NCBI GenBank assembly: GCA_964410285.1
Contig: CAYPFR010000003.1
Location: forward strand, 199,434 to 263,433
Source: Fretibacter sp964410285
GTDB lineage: Bacteria; Pseudomonadota; Alphaproteobacteria; Caulobacterales; Maricaulaceae
Direction: 5' to 3'
DNA length: 64,000 nt
A model generated the notes under the pieces. It saw only the letters and a program-made list of their open reading frames with translations. It did not search any database and was not told the DNA's origin. Both the position numbers and the translations under genes were made by a program. Positions 17,539 through 25,853 of the stretch are shown one piece after another (position 1 is the stretch's first letter; every line of letters begins with the position of its first letter).

Positions 17539-18954
17539 ATGACCGATTTTGTCTTTGAAGACACTGATCTTAGCGCGGAAATCGCTCAATCCCATGTCGA
17601 CTCGGCCCTTCACGGGGCAGATGACGGGGAGCTTTATGTGGAGCGCGGCACATCCGAATCTCTGACATTTGATGACGGGCGTCTTAAAAACGCGAGTTTT
17701 GATAGCTCCCGCGGCTTTGGCCTGCGCTGCGTGGCGGGCGAAACCTCTGGATTTGCCCAGTCCACTGATCTGTCCATTGGTGCGCTCGGCCGCGCGGCCG
17801 CCGCCGTTGTCATGGCCAAGGATGGTCATGATGGTCACGCAGCGCCGGCGCCAGCACGCACCAATACGAAGCTTTATCCGAGTGTCGACCCGGTCGAAAG
17901 CCCTGTATTTGGCACCAAGGTCGATCTCTTGCAGGAAATTGATGCCTACTGCCGAGCGCTGGACCCGCGTGTTGTGCAAGTATCTGTAACGCTTTCCGGC
18001 ACGCGCAAGGCCATCGCGATTTTGCGCGCAGGCGGTGAGCGCTATGATGATGTTCGCCCGCTTGTACGTCTCAACATTTCCATTACAGCAGAAAAAAACG
18101 GTCGGCGCGAGAGCGGCTATGCCGGCGCGGGCGGACGTGAGGGCTATGATGACTTTATTCACCCCGAGCGCTGGCAGGCTATGGCCAAAGAAAGCCTGCG
18201 CCAAGCGCTAGTAAATCTTGACGCCGTTGCCGCGCCGGCAGGGCAAATGGATGTTGTACTGGGGCCAGGCTGGCCAGGCGTGCTTTTGCACGAGGCGATT
18301 GGCCATGGCCTTGAAGGCGATTTCATCCGCAAAGGCACATCCGCTTTCTCCGGCATGGTAGGCGAGCGTGTGGCGGCCCCCGGCGTGACCGTGGTAGATG
18401 ACGGCACCTTACCCCGTTTACGCGGCTCTTTAACGATTGATGACGAAGGCACGCCAACAACCCGCACAACGCTGATTGAGGACGGTATCCTCAAAGGCTT
18501 CATGCAAGACCGGATGAACGCACGCTTATTGGGCGTGGACGCAACAGGAAATGGACGGCGAGAGAGCTTCGCCCATGCACCCATGCCCCGAATGACAAAC
18601 ACATTTATGCTTGGCGGGGATAAAGATCCCGCAGAAATACTCGCGGACCTTAAAGACGGCATCTATGCAACGAATTTTGGCGGCGGTCAGGTTGATATAA
18701 CCTCTGGAAAATTTGTCTTCCAATGCACTGAGGCCTACCGGGTGCGCGGCGGCAAAGTCGGAGAACCGCTCAAGGGCGTGACCCTAATTGGGGACGGGCC
18801 CACTGTGCTGACGCAGATACGCCATCTTGGCAATGATATGGAACTTGATCCCGGCATTGGCGTATGCGGAAAAGCCGGACAGGGCGTGCCCGTTGGCGTC
18901 GGGCAACCTTCTGTCTATGTCGAGAATCTGACCGTGGGCGGCAGCGCGGGATAA
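17539..18954 (+). CDS. tldD: Metalloprotease TldD
   Basis: TldD forms the catalytic half of the TldD/TldE heterodimeric zinc protease, which processes peptides such as microcin B17 and the CcdA antitoxin. The 471-residue protein has the HExxxH zinc motif starting at H251 (LLHEAIGHGLEGDFIRKG) and the C-terminal CGKAGQGVPVGVGQPS motif of the family. ATG at 17539 is chosen because AGGA lies eight bases before it; an in-frame ATG is nine bases upstream. No tldE/pmbA gene is in the window. It is divergent from the cytochrome oxidase operon. Confidence 0.96.
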   Translation: MTDFVFEDTDLSAEIAQSHVDSALHGADDGELYVERGTSESLTFDDGRLKNASFDSSRGFGLRCVAGETSGFAQSTDLSIGALGRAAAAVVMAKDGHDGHAAPAPARTNTKLYPSVDPVESPVFGTKVDLLQEIDAYCRALDPRVVQVSVTLSGTRKAIAILRAGGERYDDVRPLVRLNISITAEKNGRRESGYAGAGGREGYDDFIHPERWQAMAKESLRQALVNLDAVAAPAGQMDVVLGPGWPGVLLHEAIGHGLEGDFIRKGTSAFSGMVGERVAAPGVTVVDDGTLPRLRGSLTIDDEGTPTTRTTLIEDGILKGFMQDRMNARLLGVDATGNGRRESFAHAPMPRMTNTFMLGGDKDPAEILADLKDGIYATNFGGGQVDITSGKFVFQCTEAYRVRGGKVGEPLKGVTLIGDGPTVLTQIRHLGNDMELDPGIGVCGKAGQGVPVGVGQPSVYVENLTVGGSAG

Positions 18955-19059
18955 TCTGGAAATTTTGGCCAAACGTCACGGTGTTTCATACTGTTTTACT
19001 GGCTGGCCCCACGGCGGCCTCTGCTCTATAAGCAGGCGTAACTAACACGGAGGCCGCAA

Positions 19060-19716
19060 ATGGCGATGAATATGATGGACATGATTTTGTCCGCCGCAGG
19101 GGGCCAAGCGCCGCAGCAAATTGGACAGCAATTGGGCCTAAACCCGCAGCAAGCTCAGGGGGCGATTGCCGCGCTGCTGCCCGCGATCTCAAGCGCCCTA
19201 AAGCACAACACGTCCAGCCCGCAAGGCTTGGCGGGCCTGCTGGGCGCGCTGCAAAAAGGGCAGCATGACCAATATCTAGAAAATCCCGCCCAGCTTGGGC
19301 AGCCAGAGCGCATCACCGAGGGCAATGCTATTCTCGGTCATCTCTTTGGCTCAAAGGACGTCAGCCGCGCCGTCGCTAGCCGCGCAGCAGAACAAACGGG
19401 CGTTGGCGCAGATGTGCTCAAAAAAATGCTGCCCATGGTTGCCATGATGGCGATGGGCAGCCTCGGCAAACAGACGCGCCAACCCAGCATGGCTTCGGGT
19501 ATTGCCGGTCTTGCCGTGAATAAAATGATGGGCGGCGGGGTTAAAGGCGGAATCGCCAGCGCCGTCATTGGCTCACTGCTAGGCGGTCAGAAGCGCCAAA
19601 CTCGCCAAGCGCAGCAAGCGCACCAACAGGGCATGGGCCTGATCGGCAATATGCTAGACGCCGATGGCGACGGAAGCACGATGGACGATATCCTGGGTAT
19701 GCTCATGAAGCGCTAA
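19060..19716 (+). CDS. DUF937 family protein
   Basis: This 218-residue protein starts MAMNMMDMILSAAGGQAP after an AACACGGAGG ribosome-binding region. The N-terminal part (QIGQQLGLNPQQAQGAIAAL, LLPAISSALKHNT) matches DUF937, and a Gly-rich middle segment repeats GLAVNKMMGGGVKGG-type turns. The C-terminus DADGDGSTMDDILGMLMKR resembles a single EF-hand-like or dockerin-like calcium loop, as often found in DUF937 proteins. No signal peptide is seen. Function is unknown. A strong hairpin terminator follows the stop. Confidence 0.9.
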   Translation: MAMNMMDMILSAAGGQAPQQIGQQLGLNPQQAQGAIAALLPAISSALKHNTSSPQGLAGLLGALQKGQHDQYLENPAQLGQPERITEGNAILGHLFGSKDVSRAVASRAAEQTGVGADVLKKMLPMVAMMAMGSLGKQTRQPSMASGIAGLAVNKMMGGGVKGGIASAVIGSLLGGQKRQTRQAQQAHQQGMGLIGNMLDADGDGSTMDDILGMLMKR

Positions 19717-19756
19717 CCGCCGTCTAACTCAGGCCTAGCGGGCTATGGGTCAGAAA

Positions 19757-19788
19757 AGAAAAGCCCGCTCCGATGAGCGGGCTTTTTT
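19757..19788 (+). terminator. Bidirectional Rho-independent terminator
   Basis: A perfect 10-bp stem AAGCCCGCTC/GAGCGGGCTT (19761-19784) with a CGAT loop is followed by a T run. On the other strand the same hairpin is followed by TTTTCTTTTC. It lies between the convergent DUF937 gene and the peptide transporter gene and should serve both. Confidence 0.92.
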
Positions 19789-19823
19789 AATGGACATAGG
19801 TCTAAGCTGCCTTTCGGCACATT

Positions 19824-21455
19824 TTAATTATGTGGGTCGCCAGTCGGCGACATGCGCTCACCAACCATATCGACCCCGTCCATGGTAATGCCATGCTCGG
19901 CATTATAGGCTTTCGTATCTTCAGCCAGCGTATCCAAATGCATCATACGCTTGATCAGCGGTGACAGGAGGATAAGCGCAAGACCGACACCTACGGCAAG
20001 CTTACCCACGCTTGCATAGACCGCGATAACCTGATCGGCGCCGCCGCCATCAGAGGCCGTGAGCTGAGCGATTTGCGCCGCGGCGAAATTCCCCGCACCG
20101 GAGGCGAGGAACCAAGCCCCCATTATCAACCCTACCATCTTTGGCACAGAAAGGCGGGTCATAGCCGACAAGCCTACTGGCGAGAGGCAAAGCTCTCCGG
20201 TCGTGTGAAGCAGATAAATCAGGAAGATAAAGATCACAGGCGTCATACCAGACCCGGCCGCTGTTGCGCCCCAAACAAGGACAAGAAAGCCAAGGCCAAG
20301 CTGAACCACGCCCATGCCAAATTTGGCGGGTGCGGAGGGGTCCATCCCCCGTTTCCCGAGCCAAACCCACAACGCAGCGAATAATGGGCCGAGCAACACG
20401 ATATACATGGCATTAAGCGACTGGAATACAGAGGTCTTGATTTCTTGCCCAAAAATAGTCCGGTCGACTGATCGGTCTGTATATAACGACAGCGACGACC
20501 CCGCCTGCTCAAACAGCGCCCAAAAGAGCACTTGCACAGTAATAAGAATGAGCGCGGCGAAAATTCTGTTGCGAGGGTGCGGCGGCAAATTCATGACGGA
20601 TGTCAAAATTATCCAGCCATAAACAATCGCAAAGGCGGCATAGAGTACCCATTTGACCAAGCCTTGATCTTGGATCAAAAACCATATGACACCAACACCT
20701 AAGAACGTCAGAAGGTAAATCATCCACTCCGTCGACAGACTGCCAAATTTCTTTGCTGTCAGAGCAGCTGTATCAGGCGGCTCGCCCGCACCTTGAAGAA
20801 GCGGTTTTCCCCAGACAAAGGCAATAAGGCCCAAAAGCATACCAATACCAGCCAGTCCGAAACCATATTTCCAGCCAAAGGTTTCGCCAATGCCGCCCGC
20901 AATTAGGGCACCGCCAAAGGCTCCAAGATTAATACCGACATAAAAAATCGTAAATGCACCGTCTCTGCGTTCATCTGTTTTGGCGTAGAGTTCGCCAACA
21001 ATTGCGGAGATGTTCGCTTTCAAAAAGCCAACCCCTGCGATGATCAATGCCAGAGACAGATAGAAAATATTCATCACGGCGCTGTCTCGATCGGCAGCAT
21101 TTGTAATCGGTTCCCCTTCAACGGCCATGCCCAAATGCCCGAGCACAAGCAAAATCGCGCCAAATAGGACCGCTTTTCGCTGCCCCAAATATCTATCGGC
21201 AAGAACGCCGCCGATTACGGGCGTTACATAGACGAGCGTCGTGTAAGCCCCGTAAATTCCGTAAGCTTGCCCATCCGTAAAAAGAAAATGCTTTGTAAGA
21301 TAGAGCACCAAAAGCGCGCGCATGCCGTAATATGAGAACCGCTCCCACATTTCCGCGAAAAAGAGAATATAAAGACCTTTCGGGTGGTTTCGCATTTGGA
21401 AAAGGCACATGGCAACGCCAAGCACAGCGATCGAACCAAGTATAACGTAGAACAT
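19824..21455 (-). CDS. POT-family proton-dependent oligopeptide transporter
   Basis: This 543-residue inner-membrane protein has 12-14 helices. The PTR2/POT signature is complete: FFAEMWERFSYYGMRALLVL near the N-terminus, with FLKANISAIVGELYAK and YVGINLGAFGGALIAGGIGE further on. The family imports di- and tripeptides with protons. The start (ATG 21455) follows GAGGGATGG. It is divergent from a TonB-dependent receptor gene, which suggests an outer/inner membrane pair for peptide uptake, though that is inference. Confidence 0.94.
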   Translation of the reverse strand: MFYVILGSIAVLGVAMCLFQMRNHPKGLYILFFAEMWERFSYYGMRALLVLYLTKHFLFTDGQAYGIYGAYTTLVYVTPVIGGVLADRYLGQRKAVLFGAILLVLGHLGMAVEGEPITNAADRDSAVMNIFYLSLALIIAGVGFLKANISAIVGELYAKTDERRDGAFTIFYVGINLGAFGGALIAGGIGETFGWKYGFGLAGIGMLLGLIAFVWGKPLLQGAGEPPDTAALTAKKFGSLSTEWMIYLLTFLGVGVIWFLIQDQGLVKWVLYAAFAIVYGWIILTSVMNLPPHPRNRIFAALILITVQVLFWALFEQAGSSLSLYTDRSVDRTIFGQEIKTSVFQSLNAMYIVLLGPLFAALWVWLGKRGMDPSAPAKFGMGVVQLGLGFLVLVWGATAAGSGMTPVIFIFLIYLLHTTGELCLSPVGLSAMTRLSVPKMVGLIMGAWFLASGAGNFAAAQIAQLTASDGGGADQVIAVYASVGKLAVGVGLALILLSPLIKRMMHLDTLAEDTKAYNAEHGITMDGVDMVGERMSPTGDPHN

Positions 21456-21693
21456 AGACCATCCCTCAGACTTTTTTATATGCGCTCAGTTGTGCCCTAG
21501 CCCTGCGTGGTCTTCAAGTTATTTTTAAGAATTTACCCGGCGGCCGCGCGCTCAGAATCTTGCCATTCGGCCGCCGCCAAGGCGCGCCGGCTCTCCCCGC
21601 CCGACCCGCTAACTTTTTTGTTAGCTTACGGGCTAAGTCTGGTAAACCGCGCGCAATCACGTTAAGGGAGCGCAAATTTATGAGATAACCCAC

Positions 21694-23805
21694 ATGACGC
21701 CCTTTATTCCACAGCGCGCCCGGCCCTTATCACGCGGGGCCGCAGCCATGCTCACGCTTTGTACCTGCGCTTTGCTCTCGTTTCCGGCAGCGGCACAAGA
21801 CGGCGATAGGGGGAACGTGTCTACCCTCGCCTCCAGCTCTGCAGGCGACATAGAAAATAGCTATCCTGTAAGCTATTTTGATGCTTTTCAGCCAACAACG
21901 GCGGAAGATATGGTGGACCGCATTCCGGGCTTTATTTTAGAGGGCCGAAATAATGGCGGCGGTGGCGGGAATAGCCGCGGATTCGGCCAAGCCAATCTGA
22001 ATATTTTAATCAATGGCCGGCGGCCCTCCTCCAAAAGCTCGGATGCAGGGGACATTCTAAGCCGTATTCCATCCGATAAAGTCATTCGCATCGATATTAA
22101 AGACGGCGCCTCGCTGGATATTCCGGGCCTATCGGGGCAAGTCGCCGATATCATAACGGGCGGTAGCGGCCTCTCGGGACGGTGGGAATATGCCGCCCGC
22201 TTCGAACAAGGGACAGAACCGCAGCTTCTTGACGCCGAATTTTCAATTTCCGGCGAGCGCGGAAACCTTGCCTATGTCGCAAGCCTGAATAGCGGGCAAT
22301 TTATCTTTACCGAAAATGGCCGCGAAACCTTTGCCGACGGACAGAGCGTCGTTTTCCAAAACAGCATAGAAGATATTCGGCGGCATGGAACGCGGCCTTC
22401 ATTTGACCTGAATTTGACCTACACGCCTGATAATGGGCATGTTGCCAACCTCAATTTGTCTGGCGGCTATGCCAATGCAAATTTCCGCATCAATGAAGCC
22501 TTCACTGCCGTTGACACACGGGGCGTAACTGGCCAGAGCCGCTTTAATGCAGGCGAGGATGAACTGGAATATGAGATTGGCGGCGATTACGCTTTTCCTG
22601 TGGGTCCGGGGACGCTCAAATTGATTGGTCTGCACCGCTTTGAAAACAGTGTGAATGGCGATATTTTCGAAGAGTTTTTAGGCGGCGCGCCCTTTAACTC
22701 CCGTTTTGATCGCGACACGGATGAAGGCGAGTATATTGCGCGCTCTGAATATAATTTCAAAAGCGCAGATAATCATGATTGGCAGCTCTCCCTTGAAGGC
22801 GCGTTCAATTTTCTTGACCGGGAGTCGCTATTTACCGAGGACGGTGAGGCGGACAGTTTTGAGGCAGTCCGCGTGGAAGAAAAACGTGCAGAAGGCAATT
22901 TGACCCATAGCTGGACACTCTCCCCTAAGCTGAATTTGCAGACATCCATTGGCGCGGAATATTCGCAAATCACCGTACCTTCAGACGGCGATGAAGCCCG
23001 CGAATTTGTGCGGCCGAAAGGCTTTGTCTCCGCGAGCTACACGCTCTCTCCCGTCTATAGCCTTCGCGCGAAGGTCGAGCGAGAGGTGGGGCAGCTGGAT
23101 TTTGGCCTCTTTACGGACGGAATTAATTTGACCGAGGATTTTTCAAGCTCGGGCAATAGCGATATTGTCCCAACCCAAAGCTGGAATGCCGAGCTTGAAA
23201 TTGACCGCCAAGACGCCACTGCAATTTCCGGTACAGCCCGCCTCTTCGTCAATTTTATCGAGGACCCTATTGACCGTATCTTATTTGCCGACGGCAGCGA
23301 AGGCCCCGGCAATCTTGAAAATGCGCTGGAATATGGCTTTGAAGCCAATGCCACTTGGCTGCTAAAATCCATTGGCCTTAACGGTATGCGCCTAGAACTG
23401 GAGGGCGGTATAAGCGACAGCGAAATTGATGATCCGGTGACGGGACAGGTGCGCCAGATAAATGATACCGAAATCTGGAGTTGGCGCGCCGAATATCGCT
23501 ATGACATTCCCAATACGCCCTATGCCTTTGGCGCGCGCCTTCGGCAAAGGCGCGAAAGCCCCTTCCTTCGGCTTGATCAATCCTTCGATGGACGCCGTGA
23601 TCGCCCCAGCGGCCGTATATTTGCCGAGCATAAGAATTTGCTGGGCCTGAATTGGCGGGTATCGGTCCAAAATGTTCTTGGCGAAAAAATCGTTCGCCCC
23701 CGCGTAATCTTTGACGGGGACCGCAATGGTGAAATTATTGAACTGCAAAATTTTGAACGTGAACGCGGTCCGCGCCTTAGCCTACAGATATCTGATACTT
23801 TCTAA
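21694..23805 (+). CDS. TonB-dependent receptor
   Basis: This outer-membrane receptor has 703 residues and a signal peptide ending FPAAAQ (near residue 34). A plug domain follows (DRIPGFILEGRNNGGGGG, NILINGRRPSSKS, SRIPSDKVIRIDIKDG). The remainder is a beta-barrel with alternating aromatic strands, ending in a C-terminal LSLQISDTF with terminal Phe for BAM recognition. The plug resembles receptors annotated as carrying an STN-less TonB plug in Caulobacterales and Sphingomonadales; the ligand is unknown. It is divergent from the POT transporter across 238 bases holding a GCTAAC-T6-GTTAGC hairpin (21608-21625). Confidence 0.9.
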   Translation: MTPFIPQRARPLSRGAAAMLTLCTCALLSFPAAAQDGDRGNVSTLASSSAGDIENSYPVSYFDAFQPTTAEDMVDRIPGFILEGRNNGGGGGNSRGFGQANLNILINGRRPSSKSSDAGDILSRIPSDKVIRIDIKDGASLDIPGLSGQVADIITGGSGLSGRWEYAARFEQGTEPQLLDAEFSISGERGNLAYVASLNSGQFIFTENGRETFADGQSVVFQNSIEDIRRHGTRPSFDLNLTYTPDNGHVANLNLSGGYANANFRINEAFTAVDTRGVTGQSRFNAGEDELEYEIGGDYAFPVGPGTLKLIGLHRFENSVNGDIFEEFLGGAPFNSRFDRDTDEGEYIARSEYNFKSADNHDWQLSLEGAFNFLDRESLFTEDGEADSFEAVRVEEKRAEGNLTHSWTLSPKLNLQTSIGAEYSQITVPSDGDEAREFVRPKGFVSASYTLSPVYSLRAKVEREVGQLDFGLFTDGINLTEDFSSSGNSDIVPTQSWNAELEIDRQDATAISGTARLFVNFIEDPIDRILFADGSEGPGNLENALEYGFEANATWLLKSIGLNGMRLELEGGISDSEIDDPVTGQVRQINDTEIWSWRAEYRYDIPNTPYAFGARLRQRRESPFLRLDQSFDGRRDRPSGRIFAEHKNLLGLNWRVSVQNVLGEKIVRPRVIFDGDRNGEIIELQNFERERGPRLSLQISDTF

Positions 23806-23822
23806 CGCGCGGTCTGCGCTCT

Positions 23823-25190
23823 TTAATAACGGCAATCCGTATAGGCCTGCAAAATATCACCCTGCCACTTACCTTTAAAATCAGCAATCAGCCGATCAGC
23901 ATTAGATTGGCCCGTTCGGGCGAATTTATCTAACTCCTGCAAAAAGACGCTCTCATTTTCTCCGTGAGCATTAAGATGCCCGCGCGTCTTAAGTCCCTCA
24001 CGGGAGAGGGCCAACGCGGCCACAGCGATTTCTCGCAAAGTCTTGTTTCGAAACGGTGTTTGCAGCCCCAAACGCGGGACATCGTCGCGCAATTTTTGGC
24101 GTTCTTCCGCGCTCCAGTCCTTAACCAAATCCCATGCCGCATCCAGCGCCGCTTGATCGTATAAAATCCCCGTCCAAAATGCGGAAAAGGCGCAAAGCTC
24201 CCCCCATGGCCCGGTATCAGAGCCGCGCATCTCAAGGAAAGTTTTGAGGCGGACTTCGGGAAAAATTGTCGAGAGATGATCATCAAAGTCGCTTAATGTC
24301 GGTTTTTCGCCGGGCAAAACATCCAGTTCCCCATTGAGGAAATCACGGAACGATTTTCCCGATGCATCAAGATATGTACCGCCGCGGTAAATAAAATACA
24401 TGGGTACATCAAGGGCGTAATCGACATATTGTTCAAACCCAAATCCCTCTTCAAAAGCGAAAGGGAGCATGCCTGTGCGGTCGGGATCTGTGTCAAGCCA
24501 AATGCGTGAGCGGTAAGATTTAAAGCCGTTAAGTTTTCCATCCGCAAAAGGCGAATTTGCAAACAACGCAGTCCCGAGTGGTTGCAAGGCGAGACTAACG
24601 CGCATTTTTTTGACCATATCCGCCTCGGAGCCAAAGTCCAAATTGGTCTGCACGGTGCAGGTACGAAACATCATTTCAAGCCCATGGGTGCCTACCGATG
24701 GCATATAGCGGCGCATAATCCCATAACGCCCCTTCGGCATCACGGGAACATCTTCTAATTTTGTATCCGGCCGAAACCCGAGCGAGAGGAATCCTGCCCC
24801 CATCTCATCGGCCACCTCTTTCACCTCGCGCAAATGTTGACTGACCTCGCGGCAAGTTTGATGCACATGTTCCAAAGGCGCGCCGGAGAGTTCAAGTTGC
24901 CCGCCGGGCTCAAGCGAAACAGAGGCTCCGCCGCGTTTAAGGGCAATGACGTTCTCGCCTTCAAAAACGGGCGTCCATTCAAAGCGTTGCAGACCTTGGA
25001 GCATGGCCTCAATACCGCAAGCACCCTTGTAAGGCAGCGGCGTCAGTTTTTTCAGGCAGAATCCGATCTTTTCATGCTCGGTCCCAATCCGCCAATCCGC
25101 GCGAGGTTTACACCCCGCCTCCAGATGCTCGACCATCTGGGCCTTATTTTCAATGCGTGGCGAAAATCCGCCAGAAGCCGGTGCGGCCAT
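23823..25190 (-). CDS. gshA: Glutamate-cysteine ligase (alphaproteobacterial/plant type)
   Basis: This enzyme makes gamma-glutamylcysteine from glutamate, cysteine and ATP, the first step of glutathione synthesis. The 455-residue protein has WRIGTEHEKIGF near residue 35, EPGGQLELSGAP, RYGIMRRYMPSVGTHGLEMM and RGSDTGPWGELCAFSAFWTG. These define the GCS2 type shared by alphaproteobacteria and plants. ATG follows AGGAGAGCG. It is convergent with the TonB receptor gene (17 bases between stops). Confidence 0.96.
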   Translation of the reverse strand: MAAPASGGFSPRIENKAQMVEHLEAGCKPRADWRIGTEHEKIGFCLKKLTPLPYKGACGIEAMLQGLQRFEWTPVFEGENVIALKRGGASVSLEPGGQLELSGAPLEHVHQTCREVSQHLREVKEVADEMGAGFLSLGFRPDTKLEDVPVMPKGRYGIMRRYMPSVGTHGLEMMFRTCTVQTNLDFGSEADMVKKMRVSLALQPLGTALFANSPFADGKLNGFKSYRSRIWLDTDPDRTGMLPFAFEEGFGFEQYVDYALDVPMYFIYRGGTYLDASGKSFRDFLNGELDVLPGEKPTLSDFDDHLSTIFPEVRLKTFLEMRGSDTGPWGELCAFSAFWTGILYDQAALDAAWDLVKDWSAEERQKLRDDVPRLGLQTPFRNKTLREIAVAALALSREGLKTRGHLNAHGENESVFLQELDKFARTGQSNADRLIADFKGKWQGDILQAYTDCRY

Positions 25191-25329
25191 ACGCGCTCTC
25201 CTGAATTACCCTGCTCAAATAGTCCGCAAGACCGCTGCTAGCAAGCTTCCAATTTTGAATAGTGATCACGCTGCCGTGAACGGCCCAACGCACGCCTGAA
25301 TAGGCCCGAGTGGGTAAGGCTTAGCGGCC

Positions 25330-25809
25330 TCATGACCCGCCTTGGGGAATATCCGGCTCGCCCGGCCAGACAACTAATCTATGGACAAGTTCATCCTCTC
25401 CCACCAGCTCTTCACTGACAACAGCATGCTGCACGCTCCAGCCGGCCTCATGGATCGTCTCGCGCGATCCGCTGATCAAATGATGATGGTCAGGCAGATC
25501 TTTGCCCTCGGCAATAAGTCGGTAGGCGCATGTTCGGGGCATCCAATGCAGCTTATCTACATTTTGGGGCGTCAGCGTGACGCAATCAGGCACTTTCGCG
25601 CTGCGGTTAGCATAATCAGTGCATGTGCAGCTCTGCGGATCGAAGAGCTTGCAGGCAACATCAGTAATGTAAATATCCGCCGTATCCTCATCCTCAAGGC
25701 GAATACAGCAGCATTTTCCGCAGTTGTCACAGAGACTTTCCCACTCACTTGGGCTCATTTCTGCCATATTTTTGGTTTTCCACCACGGGAGGGATACTGT
25801 ATCAGACAT
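25330..25809 (-). CDS. YcgN-family cysteine cluster protein (UPF0260)
   Basis: This 159-residue protein has the Cys-rich signature LCDNCGKCCCIRLEDEDT near residue 28, then TDVACKLFDPQSCTCTDY, VPDCVTLTP and WMPRTCAYRL. The arrangement is typical of the YcgN/YkgJ zinc- or iron-chelating cysteine cluster family. Function is not established. It is divergent from the penicillin-binding protein gene with only 44 bases between start codons. Confidence 0.93.
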   Translation of the reverse strand: MSDTVSLPWWKTKNMAEMSPSEWESLCDNCGKCCCIRLEDEDTADIYITDVACKLFDPQSCTCTDYANRSAKVPDCVTLTPQNVDKLHWMPRTCAYRLIAEGKDLPDHHHLISGSRETIHEAGWSVQHAVVSEELVGEDELVHRLVVWPGEPDIPQGGS

Positions 25810-25853
25810 ATCACATCTGTAGACTCACGCATGGAAATGGGCCAGCAAAGATT

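Noticed and set aside
25191..25329. Possible tRNA or small RNA between gshA and ycgN
   Set aside because: No cloverleaf, no CCA end and no terminator can be drawn; nothing supportable.
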